8,538 nt of DNA from Salinibacterium sp. (lineage in GTDB: Bacteria; Actinomycetota; Actinomycetes; Actinomycetales; Microbacteriaceae): contig JANXTJ010000140.1 in the NCBI GenBank assembly GCA_025352485.1, forward strand, positions 1 through 8,538, written 5' to 3'. The notes under the pieces were generated by a model, which did no database searches, was not told the origin of the DNA, and worked only from the letters and a program-made list of their open reading frames with translations. This document shows, in pieces, positions 1-5,887 of the stretch (the first letter of the stretch is position 1; each line of letters starts with the position of its first letter). The position numbers and the translations under genes are program-made.

Positions 1-764
1 ACCGTGCCTGGCACGTGCGTCATAGTGGCGCGCACGAGTGGCTCTAGCGCCTTGTGCGCGGCCGTTGCTGCGGTGAGGTCGCCCGCGTTCACCGCATCCA
101 CCATGTGGCGGTATGGCGTGGCCGCAATGTTCGCGGTGACACCGATGAGGCCGGTCGCGCCGATTGAGAGGCTGGGCAGCACAAGGGCGTCGTCGCCGCA
201 GAAGTAGTACAGATCGGTCTGATTGAGCACCCGGCTGACCTCGGCCAGGTCGCCCTTGGCATCTTTGATGGCGATGATGTTGGGGTGCTTTGACGCACGC
301 AAAATCGTCTCGTAGTTGATGGCAACACCCGTGCGACCCGGGATGTCGTAGAGGATGACCGGCAGATCTGTCGCGTCCGCGATCATCCGGAAGTGGGTCA
401 GGATGCCGGCCTGGGTCGGTCTGTTGTAGTACGGCGTGACAATCATGTTGCCGTCGGCGCCGGCCTTCTCGCTCTTCTTGGCGAGCTCAATCGCGTGCGC
501 CGTCTCGTTCGATCCGCCGCCCGTGAGCACCTTTGCCCTGTCGCCCGCGACCTTCTTCGCGACCTCGACAAGCTTGATCTTCTCGGGGTCGGTGAGGGTG
601 GATGTCTCCCCCGTCGTCCCCGTCACGACGATGCCATCGGCGCCGGCGGTAATCACATCGTCGATGTGCTTTTCCACGTCTGCCCAGTTCACTTCGCCGT
701 CGTTGTTGAACGGCGTGACGAGGGCGACAAGCACCTGGCCGAAGGGGTTGGAAAGGGTAGACAC
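1..764 (-). CDS. dapA: 4-hydroxy-tetrahydrodipicolinate synthase, 3' end cut by window edge
   Basis: Condenses pyruvate with aspartate-4-semialdehyde, the first committed step of diaminopimelate/lysine synthesis; a cytosolic TIM-barrel enzyme, usually tetrameric. 254 codons are visible, and by comparison with the E. coli enzyme (292 aa) roughly 45-70 residues lie beyond the left edge. Visible motifs: TGTTGE at residues 48-53 (T50/T51 match E. coli T44/T45), VTPYYNRP around 109-116, LYDIPGR at 138-144 (Y139 and R144 match E. coli Y133 and R138), and IAIKDAK with K167 as the Schiff-base lysine (28 residues after Y139, as in E. coli). I chose the GTG start at 762-764 because the protein then begins VSTLSNPFGQ, the usual distance before the first strand (VLVALVTPF). 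There is no Shine-Dalgarno, but TACCCT sits 7 bases upstream, suggesting a leaderless message. The frame stays open upstream of this GTG, so the start rests on homology and the promoter. Confidence 0.95.
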   Translation of the reverse strand, partial: MSTLSNPFGQVLVALVTPFNNDGEVNWADVEKHIDDVITAGADGIVVTGTTGETSTLTDPEKIKLVEVAKKVAGDRAKVLTGGGSNETAHAIELAKKSEKAGADGNMIVTPYYNRPTQAGILTHFRMIADATDLPVILYDIPGRTGVAINYETILRASKHPNIIAIKDAKGDLAEVSRVLNQTDLYYFCGDDALVLPSLSIGATGLIGVTANIAATPYRHMVDAVNAGDLTAATAAHKALEPLVRATMTHVPGT

Positions 765-771
765 GAGTAAC

Positions 772-777
772 AGGGTA
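772..777 (-). promoter_or_regulatory. putative -10 box of leaderless dapA promoter
   Basis: TACCCT on the minus strand matches TANNNT and is separated by exactly 7 bases from the dapA GTG, so transcription would begin at or next to the start codon. No good -35 is visible 16-18 bases upstream. An 11-base dyad (782-792) lies in the spacer/-35 zone. The call is supported mainly by the same spacing at five other genes in the window. Confidence 0.5.
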
Positions 778-781
778 TCGC

Positions 782-792
782 TTGGCCGCCAA
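782..792. repeat. short inverted repeat upstream of dapA
   Basis: TTGGC-C-GCCAA is a perfect 5+5 dyad around one base, followed directly by the self-complementary CGGCCG (793-798). Relative to the inferred dapA transcription start it covers about -18 to -28, a position where a repressor could block polymerase. It is short and GC-rich, so chance is a real alternative. Confidence 0.3.
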
Positions 793-834
793 CGGCCGTG
801 TTCAGGGCGCGTTCCCGCTCAGGCCGCTCGGCGC

Positions 835-1335
835 TCAGGCGCGCTCGTAGCTCAGGAACCGGTACCGCAGGGCTGTGCGCGAGGTGTGCCAGGCCTCGTC
901 GGGGTCGGTCGAGGCGATCCTGAAGTGCATCGGGACCGTCGGGGCGACAGTATCGCCCGGGTAATCCCGGTCGATTTCGGTCACTTCGAGGCGGTCGGCC
1001 ATGGGCAGGAAGGCTGCGTATACCTGCGCCCCGCCGATCACCGAAACGGTGGGCTCGTCGGCGACCAGCGCGAGGGCCTCGTCGACGGAGTGCGCGATTT
1101 CTGCGCCGGGTGCCGCCCAGCCGGCATTGTGGGTGACGACGATGTTGCGCCGCCCCGGCAGCGGGCGCACGCGAGCATCGAGGGAATTCCAGGTGTGCCG
1201 ACCCATGATCACCGGGTGGCCGAGGGTGCGGCTCTTGAAGTGCGCGAGGTCTTCGGGCAGGTGCCACGGCAGCGTGCCGTCGTTGCCGATGACTCCGTTT
1301 CTGGCCTGCGCCCAGATCAGCGACAGCCTCGTCAT
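835..1335 (-). CDS. folA: dihydrofolate reductase
   Basis: NADPH-dependent reduction of dihydrofolate to tetrahydrofolate; cytosolic, target of trimethoprim-type antifolates. The 166 residues fit the bacterial DHFR length (about 160). Visible motifs: LIWAQARNGVIG at the N terminus (residues 6-17), the LPWHLPEDLAHF loop at 22-33 with D29 as the substrate-binding acid (equivalent to D27 of the E. coli and M. tuberculosis enzymes), MGRHTWNSL at 44-52 (NADPH phosphate site), LPGRRNIVV at 59-67 and the VIGGAQVY Gly-Gly turn at 99-106. The start ATG shares ATGA with the thyA stop (1332-1335), so translation is probably coupled to thyA. No separate promoter is seen. ThyA generates the dihydrofolate this enzyme recycles. 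It is the chromosomal housekeeping type, with no sign of an acquired resistance dfr. Confidence 0.97.
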   Translation of the reverse strand: MTRLSLIWAQARNGVIGNDGTLPWHLPEDLAHFKSRTLGHPVIMGRHTWNSLDARVRPLPGRRNIVVTHNAGWAAPGAEIAHSVDEALALVADEPTVSVIGGAQVYAAFLPMADRLEVTEIDRDYPGDTVAPTVPMHFRIASTDPDEAWHTSRTALRYRFLSYERA

Positions 1336-2138
1336 ACAGCGACGGCGCCGCGGATCGCGGGATGATGCCGGTAGTCGTGCACGGTGAGGTCACCGAACTC
1401 GTAGTCAAAGATGTTGTCGCGCGCGGCGAGCGTCAGAGTGGGCGACGGGTATGGCTCTCGACTGAGCTGCTCCGTCACCTGTTCGATGTGGTTGTCGTAG
1501 ATGTGGCAGTCGCCCCCCGTCCAGACAAATTCGCCGACGGCAAGGCCCGTCTGGGCGGCCACCATGTGGGTCAGTAGCGCGTAGCTGGCGATATTGAACG
1601 GGACGCCGAGGAACAGGTCGGCACTGCGCTGGTAGAGCTGGCAGGAGAGCTTGCCGTTGGCGACGTAAAACTGGAATAGAGCGTGGCAGGGTGCCAGAGC
1701 CATGCTCGGGATGTCCGCGGGGTTCCAGGCGGACACGATCAGTCTGCGCGAGTCTGGGGTGGCTTGGATGGCCTGGATGACATCCGTGATCTGGTCGATC
1801 GTGTCGCCTCCCGCGGTCGGCCAGGAGCGCCACTGCACCCCGTAGACGGGGCCGAGCTCGCCCGCGGCATCCGCCCATTCGTCCCAGATCGTCACCCCGT
1901 TGTCGCGGAGCCAGCCGACGTTGCTCTCTCCGCGCAGAAACCAGAGCAGTTCGTAGGCGATCGACTTGACGTGGACGCGTTTGGTGGTGATCAGCGGGAA
2001 ACCCTCGGCGAGGTCGAAGCGCAACTGGCGGCCAAAGACGCTGCGCGTACCCGTTCCGGTGCGGTCGGTCTTGTGCACGCCGTTCGCGAGGGTGTCGCGC
2101 AGGAGATCTTCATACGGTGTTTTCAGGGGCGCACTCAT
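1332..2138 (-). CDS. thyA: thymidylate synthase (ThyA type)
   Basis: Methylates dUMP to dTMP using methylenetetrahydrofolate as both carbon donor and reductant, releasing dihydrofolate. The product is 268 aa, close to E. coli ThyA (264). Visible motifs: DRTGTGTRSVFG at residues 25-36, the RGESNVGWL region at 69-77, LGPVYGVQWRSW at 95-106 and the catalytic cysteine C151 in LAPCHALFQFY; the RSADLFLGVPFNIASYALL block and the C-terminal DYRHHPAIRGAVAV ending are also present. The frame opens further upstream (to 2321), but the family alignment begins at MSAPLKTPYEDLL, so the ATG at 2136-2138 is chosen. There is no Shine-Dalgarno before it; a TAGCAT box 7 bases upstream suggests a leaderless message. 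It is divergent from the thioredoxin gene across 72 bases and overlaps folA by 4 bases. Confidence 0.97.
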   Translation of the reverse strand: MSAPLKTPYEDLLRDTLANGVHKTDRTGTGTRSVFGRQLRFDLAEGFPLITTKRVHVKSIAYELLWFLRGESNVGWLRDNGVTIWDEWADAAGELGPVYGVQWRSWPTAGGDTIDQITDVIQAIQATPDSRRLIVSAWNPADIPSMALAPCHALFQFYVANGKLSCQLYQRSADLFLGVPFNIASYALLTHMVAAQTGLAVGEFVWTGGDCHIYDNHIEQVTEQLSREPYPSPTLTLAARDNIFDYEFGDLTVHDYRHHPAIRGAVAV

Positions 2139-2145
2139 CGCGTCG

Positions 2146-2151
2146 ATGCTA
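2146..2151 (-). promoter_or_regulatory. putative -10 box of leaderless thyA promoter
   Basis: TAGCAT (minus strand) lies 7 bases before the thyA ATG. The start codon would coincide with the transcription start. The -35 region is not clear (AGTGTT at 17-base spacing). Confidence 0.5.
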
Positions 2152-2198
2152 CCGCTGTAACAGTGAGCAACACTGGCGTGTGCGGGGTGTTGGAGGAT

Positions 2199-2204
2199 TA
2201 TGGT
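2199..2204 (+). promoter_or_regulatory. putative -10 box upstream of the thioredoxin gene
   Basis: TATGGT lies 6 bases before the ATG at 2211. If used, the message is leaderless and the GGAGG at 2192-2196 is not transcribed. The alternative is an upstream promoter with GGAGG (14 bases away, rather far) or GGTGA (2202-2206, 4 bases away) as the ribosome-binding site. The two readings cannot be separated from sequence alone. Confidence 0.4.
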
Positions 2205-2210
2205 GACGAC

Positions 2211-2645
2211 ATGAACCCGGTGCTTATTCTGCTCGTGATCGTGGGTCTCATCGCGGTCGCCACCGGGCTCGGGTTCGCGTGGAAATCCCAGCAGGGCCGC
2301 ATCCATCGGCAAGACGGGCACAGCCCGGTGCGTGCGAAAGATTTACCGGGCACTCACCGCTTCGGCGCCCGCGCGACACTGCTGCAGTTTTCCACCGAGG
2401 TGTGTGCGCCCTGCAAAGCGACCCACGCCGTGCTCGATGGCCTGGCCAACGAGCGGGAATCGGTCGCCCATGTGGACCTCGACATCACCCACCGCCCCGA
2501 TCTCGCCGCGCGATTTCACATCATGCAAACGCCGACCACGCTCCTTCTCGACCGTCGCGGTGTCGTTCGCGTCCGAATTGGTGGCGCGCCTCGAATCGAC
2601 TCGCTGCGCGCCGAACTCGACAGAATCCTGGTAACTGCCTCGTGA
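2211..2645 (+). CDS. membrane-anchored thioredoxin-like protein
   Basis: A 144-residue protein with one N-terminal membrane segment (about residues 3-23) followed by a thioredoxin fold. The active-site pair is C65-A-P-C68, preceded by Val instead of the usual Trp, and the cis-proline is P108 in QTPTTLLLD. The fold runs LLQFSTEVCAPC (strand and active site), VAHVDLDI (strand), FHIMQTPT and VVRVRIGG. Positive charges follow the membrane segment (K25, R30, R33) and none precede it, so by the positive-inside rule the redox domain probably faces the cytosol; this is an inference. It probably exchanges disulfides with partner proteins, and the adjacent DUF4395 and OsmC products are candidates. Its TGA overlaps the GTG of the next gene (GTGA, 2642-2645). 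The open frame extends upstream antisense to thyA, but only the part from ATG 2211 looks like protein of this family. Confidence 0.88.
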   Translation: MNPVLILLVIVGLIAVATGLGFAWKSQQGRIHRQDGHSPVRAKDLPGTHRFGARATLLQFSTEVCAPCKATHAVLDGLANERESVAHVDLDITHRPDLAARFHIMQTPTTLLLDRRGVVRVRIGGAPRIDSLRAELDRILVTAS

Positions 2646-3184
2646 CCTCCACCACCCCCGCACCCGCACCCGCACCGACGCTGCCCGTGAAGCCCGGCCA
2701 GCAGGGCATCGATCCGCGTAGTCCGCGGTTCGGCGCCGGCATTACGGCCCTGCTTCTGCTCATCGTGATTGCCCTCACCCTGCTGGCGCCGGTGGGCAAC
2801 AGCGTTGCCGCTCGCACGACCGCCCCCGGATTCGTGCTGTTCCTCGCGATCACCCTGCTATTTGCCTGGGGCGCATTCCGCGGGGTGCAACACCATCCCT
2901 ACGGCAGGCTTTTTCAGGCGGTCATTCGCCCTCGTCTGGCCGCGCCAACCGACCTCGAAGACCCCCTACCGCCGACCTTTGCCCAGGGCGTGGGGTTTGC
3001 CATCACCCTGCTCGGCGTGATTTTGTCGGTGGCTGGGGTGCCAGCGGCGCTGGTCGTCGCGGCGAGTCTGGCGTTCGTGGCCGCATTCCTCAACTCGGTG
3101 TTCGGCTACTGCCTCGGCTGCCAGATCTACCTGCTGCTGGTGCGGGCCGGGCTGCTGGGCCGCGCTCGGCCGACCGCAGTCTAG
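2642..3184 (+). CDS. DUF4395 family integral membrane protein
   Basis: A 180-residue membrane protein with about four hydrophobic segments (roughly residues 34-52, 62-79, 115-133 and 135-155). It matches my memory of the actinobacterial DUF4395 family: an N-terminal IDPRSPRFGAG motif, a central HHPYGRLFQAVIRPRL loop, DLEDPLPPTFAQGVG leading into the third segment, and the terminal FGYCLGCQIYLLL with C157 and C160 forming a CxxC. The biochemical function is not established. The CxxC and its coupling to a thioredoxin gene make a redox role plausible but inferred. The N terminus, central loop and C terminus carry the basic residues, so these probably lie inside and the CxxC sits near the cytosolic membrane face. 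The start GTG (2642) overlaps the stop of the thioredoxin gene by 4 bases and fits the family N terminus, so translation is likely coupled. The first residues include a Pro-Ala repeat. Confidence 0.88.
   Translation: MTSTTPAPAPAPTLPVKPGQQGIDPRSPRFGAGITALLLLIVIALTLLAPVGNSVAARTTAPGFVLFLAITLLFAWGAFRGVQHHPYGRLFQAVIRPRLAAPTDLEDPLPPTFAQGVGFAITLLGVILSVAGVPAALVVAASLAFVAAFLNSVFGYCLGCQIYLLLVRAGLLGRARPTAV
2657..2674 (+). repeat. three tandem CCCGCA hexamers, in frame
   Basis: Three perfect copies of CCCGCA encode Pro-Ala three times (residues 6-11 of the DUF4395 protein), ahead of the conserved part. Slippage by whole units would keep the frame, so length may vary between strains without harm. Confidence 0.6.
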
Positions 3185-3233
3185 GCGGCATTCGCGCGGG
3201 GTCGCGCCCGTGGCATCCCGAAGTCTCCACGTC

Positions 3234-3239
3234 TAGGGT
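3234..3239 (+). promoter_or_regulatory. possible -10 box upstream of the OsmC gene
   Basis: TAGGGT fits TANNNT and would give a leader of about 15 bases that includes the Shine-Dalgarno at 3249-3254. The hexamer 17 bases upstream (TGGCAT, 3211-3216) is a poor -35. The gene may equally be read through from the DUF4395 gene 76 bases upstream. Confidence 0.25.
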
Positions 3240-3248
3240 GGAAGAGAC

Positions 3249-3254
3249 GAAAGG
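3249..3254 (+). promoter_or_regulatory. ribosome-binding site of the OsmC gene
   Basis: GAAAGG lies 6 bases before ATG 3261. It is the clearest well-spaced Shine-Dalgarno in the window and contrasts with the genes here that lack one. It fixes the OsmC start. Confidence 0.65.
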
Positions 3255-3260
3255 TGCACT

Positions 3261-3686
3261 ATGCCAATAACGAGCGAAGCAACCACCCTCTGGTTGGGCG
3301 ACCTGATGAGCGGATCTGGGACCACCTCCCTTGACTCCTCCGATGCCGCAGAGTTTCCGGTCAGCTGGCTGGCCCGGTCCACCAGCGACACGGGAAAGAC
3401 CAACCCCGAAGAGCTTCTCGGCGCAGCCCACTCTGCCTGTTTCTCGATGGCATTTGCTAACGCCCTTGCCGACAACGGCACTCCCCCGCAGAGCCTGCAG
3501 GTGACCGCCGCCGTCACGTTTGAGCCCGGCACCGGCATCACCGGCAGCCACCTGCTGGTCAGCGCGAAGGTCGCTGGTCTGGGTGACGCCGACTTCCAAC
3601 GCCTCGCGGCCGACGCCAAGATGAACTGCCCGGTCTCGCAGGCTCTCGCCGGAATCACCATCACCCTCGAAGCCAGCCTCGCGTAG
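3261..3686 (+). CDS. OsmC family peroxiredoxin
   Basis: A 141-residue OsmC/Ohr-fold protein, probably a thiol peroxidase that reduces organic hydroperoxides in the cytosol. C60 (in GAAHSACFSMAF) and C123 (in KMNCPVSQAL) correspond to the two conserved family cysteines (C59 and C125 in E. coli OsmC). The TNPEELLGAAH motif and an arginine at 39 (LARST) also fit the conserved active-site network. The NPEELLGAAHSACFSMA pattern favours the OsmC branch over Ohr. The start is set by a good Shine-Dalgarno. It lies 76 bases after the DUF4395 gene, and its TAG touches the first possible start of the SDR gene. Peroxidases of this type need a dithiol reductant, and the thioredoxin-like protein two genes upstream is a natural but unproven candidate. 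Confidence 0.93.
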   Translation: MPITSEATTLWLGDLMSGSGTTSLDSSDAAEFPVSWLARSTSDTGKTNPEELLGAAHSACFSMAFANALADNGTPPQSLQVTAAVTFEPGTGITGSHLLVSAKVAGLGDADFQRLAADAKMNCPVSQALAGITITLEASLA

Positions 3687-3709
3687 TGGCACGGATGCCG
3701 GGCGCCGGG

Positions 3710-4594
3710 ATGCGCGTCCTCGTGGCCGGTGCATCCGGATTCATCGGCACCGAGCTGTGCCGCCAGCTCGTGGCCGACGGCCACACGGTGCTGCGTCTGT
3801 CGCGGAGCGCGCCGAACGGCCCGAACCAGTACCGCTGGTCACCGTCTCACGAATTCATCGACCCGGAGGCGGTCGGGTCCGCCGACGCGGTGATCAACCT
3901 CGCCGGGGCAACCACAGGGCGAATTCCGTGGACGACGCGTTACAAGCGAGAGATTCTTTACTCCCGGGTGAACGGCACCCGCACGCTCACTGCAGCCATC
4001 GCCGCCGCGACCCACGCGCCGACGGTCTTCCTGAGCGGTTCCGGCGTGGGATATTACGGTGACCAGCCCGGGGTCGCCCTCACCGAGACTGCGGCGAAGG
4101 GTGAGGGTTTCCTCAGCGACGTCGTTCAGGCGTGGGAGCAGGCTGCCCGGCTCGCCCCGCCGGGTACGCGGGTCGTCACCCTCCGCACCGGGCTGGTGGT
4201 CGGGCGCGGCGGAGCCTTTACCCCGCTGATTCCGTTGACCAGCCTCGGGCTCGGGGCCCGGATGGGCTCTGGCCGACAGCACTGGCCGTGGGTCGCCCTC
4301 TACGACGAGGCCGCCGCGATCAGGCACCTGCTCACCTCGACGCTCACGGGCGTCGTGAATATTGCGGGGCCGGAGGCCGCCACGAGCGCGCGCGTCACCC
4401 ACGCCCTCGCCCAGGCGTTACACCGCTGGGATGCGCTGGTCGTTCCGACCTTCGCGCTCAGGCTGCTCGGAGACGCCGGCAACGACATGCTGCTGACCAG
4501 CGAAAATGTCGTTCCGGCGAAACTTCTCGCCGATGGTTTCGTGTTCCGCTACGACAGCGTGGAGAAGGCCATTGGCAGCATGATGACGAGCTAA
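3710..4594 (+). CDS. TIGR01777-type NAD-dependent epimerase/dehydratase (SDR superfamily)
   Basis: A 294-residue extended short-chain dehydrogenase-like protein, related to E. coli YfcH and human SDR39U1, whose substrate is unknown. The N-terminal Rossmann motif is GASGFIG (residues 7-13), followed by NLAGATTG (63-70) and the family motif SGSGVGYYGD (109-118). The C-terminal DUF1731-type block is recognisable as ENVVPAKLLADGFVFRY. The family's usual start falls directly before VLVAGASGFIG, so ATG 3710 is preferred. In-frame GTG 3686 (overlapping the OsmC stop by one base) and ATG 3695 would add 8 or 5 residues; none has a convincing Shine-Dalgarno. It is probably cotranscribed with osmC. It ends 13 bases before the convergent TPR gene, with no terminator between them. 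Confidence 0.9.
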   Translation: MRVLVAGASGFIGTELCRQLVADGHTVLRLSRSAPNGPNQYRWSPSHEFIDPEAVGSADAVINLAGATTGRIPWTTRYKREILYSRVNGTRTLTAAIAAATHAPTVFLSGSGVGYYGDQPGVALTETAAKGEGFLSDVVQAWEQAARLAPPGTRVVTLRTGLVVGRGGAFTPLIPLTSLGLGARMGSGRQHWPWVALYDEAAAIRHLLTSTLTGVVNIAGPEAATSARVTHALAQALHRWDALVVPTFALRLLGDAGNDMLLTSENVVPAKLLADGFVFRYDSVEKAIGSMMTS

Positions 4595-4607
4595 CGACGC
4601 GGCACAG

Positions 4608-5066
4608 CTAGAGGCGCGCGGTTTTCTCGCGCGCGATCGCCGTGCGGGTCGCCCAGCGCGCCCGGCGCCGGTCGCCGCTGGCGTCGTAGGCGAGCCCCAG
4701 CCGCAACCACGCCCGCCAGGACTGTGGATCGGCCTCCACCTCGGCTTGGTACTTCGGAAACTCCCGGTCGGCGGCGTGCGGATCGGGGCGTCCGCTGGGC
4801 AGGCGCGGCAGGTCATCCACCGGAAGCCCCCCCTCATCGCCCAGGCGCTTCACCAACCGCTCGCCGCGCACGACAAAAACCAGATCGGCTATCAGCACGG
4901 CCGCACCGATTACCGGGAGCACCAGAAGCGCCGCGCCGATCGCCTTGGCGAGCGGCTGCGTCGCGCCGAGCAGGATTAGCGCGTACTGCGTGGCGAACAC
5001 GAGGTAAATCACCAGGAGAACGGCCATCGTGATGGCCGCGGCACGAGAGAGCGCGCGCGTGTTCAT
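4608..5066 (-). CDS. small membrane protein with TPR-like C-terminal tail, function unknown
   Basis: A 152-residue protein with two hydrophobic segments (about residues 12-34 and 42-66), a linker rich in charge and proline (67-105), and a soluble end whose DPQSWRAWLRLGLAYDASGD pattern followed by RRRARWATRTAIA resembles a single tetratricopeptide repeat (114-146). Basic residues before the first segment and after the second place both ends in the cytosol. I recognise it only as a conserved hypothetical type that follows dapB in some actinobacteria, and that recollection is unverified. Its ATG shares ATGA with the dapB stop (5063-5066), so it is translated with dapB. A lone TPR usually mediates protein contact. 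No catalytic motif is seen and I assign no function. Confidence 0.85.
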   Translation of the reverse strand: MNTRALSRAAAITMAVLLVIYLVFATQYALILLGATQPLAKAIGAALLVLPVIGAAVLIADLVFVVRGERLVKRLGDEGGLPVDDLPRLPSGRPDPHAADREFPKYQAEVEADPQSWRAWLRLGLAYDASGDRRRARWATRTAIAREKTARL

Positions 5067-5854
5067 TCGGTGTCGGGAGCGGCCACGGCCTGCGGGGTGG
5101 CTGCGGCCGGGGCTCGCGCGCTCAGCCCCAGGTCGATGAGTTTGTCGAGCCCGACGACCACGCCGCGCACCGTGCGTGCCGCGCGCAGGGCAAGCAGGAT
5201 GCCGGGCTCATACGAGCTGGGAGCCAGCGTCTCGTGGCTGATCGTGAGCACTTCGCCGTTACCGCCAAACATGACATCTTGCTTCGCCACGACCCCCTGC
5301 ATTCTGAGGCTGTGGATCGGGATGCTCGACACCTGCTGCCCGCGGGCGCGCTGGTCGACGTGCGGCGCGACAACCGGTCCGAGCTCGCCACGCGCCGATC
5401 CCATCAGTTCCGCCGTTCGCACGGCGGTACCAGACGGGGAGTCCAGCTTCGACCCGTGGTGCGCTTCGACGATCTCGATGGAGTCGAAAAATCGGGCGGC
5501 CATCGTGGAGAACGCGGTGGCCAGCACGGATCCGATGGAAAAGTTCGGCACGATGATGACGCCGACGGCGAGGTTGCCGGTGATCGTGCGTTCGAGAACG
5601 GCAATGCGATCGCTGGACCAGCCTGAGGTACCGACGAGCACGTTGATGCCGTGCGCCACCGCGTATTCGACGACGGACTGGGACACGCCCGGCACCGTGA
5701 CATCCACGGCGATATCCGCCCCAGCCATGTCGCTCAACTCGCCCTTAGAGTCGATCTGGGCGACGAGTTCGAAGTCATCCGCGTTCTGAATTATGTGCGA
5801 AATGAGCTGGCCCATCTTGCCGGTCGCGCCGACGACGGCCACTTTCGTTGTCAT
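5063..5854 (-). CDS. dapB: 4-hydroxy-tetrahydrodipicolinate reductase
   Basis: Reduces the DapA product to tetrahydrodipicolinate with NADH or NADPH, the second step of the diaminopimelate branch. The 263 residues contain the Rossmann motif VGATGKMG (8-15), GTSGW (75-79), VPNFSIG (102-108), the signature EAHHGSKLDSPSGTA (130-144) with H132 and K136 matching E. coli H159 and K163, and a C-terminal GLDKLIDLGL helix. An Ala/Pro-rich tail of about 20 residues (GLSARAPAAATPQAVAAPDTE) follows the core and looks dispensable. ATG 5852-5854 begins directly at the first strand. There is no Shine-Dalgarno, but TAGGTT sits 6 bases upstream. It is divergent from the GNAT gene with only 39 bases between start codons and coupled to the TPR gene by a 4-base overlap. 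DapA is in the same window but in a separate transcription unit. Confidence 0.97.
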   Translation of the reverse strand: MTTKVAVVGATGKMGQLISHIIQNADDFELVAQIDSKGELSDMAGADIAVDVTVPGVSQSVVEYAVAHGINVLVGTSGWSSDRIAVLERTITGNLAVGVIIVPNFSIGSVLATAFSTMAARFFDSIEIVEAHHGSKLDSPSGTAVRTAELMGSARGELGPVVAPHVDQRARGQQVSSIPIHSLRMQGVVAKQDVMFGGNGEVLTISHETLAPSSYEPGILLALRAARTVRGVVVGLDKLIDLGLSARAPAAATPQAVAAPDTE

Positions 5855-5860
5855 CCCGCA

Positions 5861-5866
5861 AACCTA
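5861..5866 (-). promoter_or_regulatory. putative extended -10 box of leaderless dapB promoter
   Basis: On the minus strand TGA-TAGGTT matches an extended -10 (TGN-TANNNT) and lies 6 bases before the dapB ATG. Its -35 region would fall on the -10 of the divergent GNAT gene (5882-5887). Confidence 0.5.
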
Positions 5867-5881
5867 TCAACCGCGGCGGCG

Positions 5882-5887
5882 TAACCT
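5882..5887 (+). promoter_or_regulatory. putative -10 box of leaderless GNAT promoter
   Basis: TAACCT lies 6 bases before GTG 5894, which favours that GTG over the next one at 5897. Its -35 region would overlap the dapB -10, so the two promoters may interfere. Confidence 0.45.

Noticed and set aside
436..1365. Long plus-strand open frame (309 codons) antisense to dapA and folA
   Set aside because: High-GC DNA produces long antisense frames. The minus strand holds clear DapA and DHFR motifs and the antisense product has no recognisable domain.
689..1408. Second long minus-strand frame overlapping folA
   Set aside because: It is out of frame with DHFR, Arg/Ala/Pro-rich as expected of a shadow, and has no motif.
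1683..2210. Upstream extension of the thioredoxin frame antisense to thyA
   Set aside because: The protein family begins at the membrane segment after ATG 2211; the extension lies wholly over thyA and its 5' gap.
2139..2321. 61-residue N-terminal extension of ThyA
   Set aside because: It runs antisense through the start of the thioredoxin gene and has no match to thymidylate synthase N termini; ATG 2136-2138 matches the family and the promoter spacing.
3194..3207. GCGCG-GGGT-CGCGC hairpin after the DUF4395 gene as a terminator
   Set aside because: The stem is only 5 bp and no T-run follows; such short GC dyads are common in this DNA.
3090..3784. Minus-strand frames antisense to osmC
   Set aside because: OsmC is clearly coded on the plus strand with both conserved cysteines; the antisense products show only low-complexity Gly/Arg/Ala sequence.
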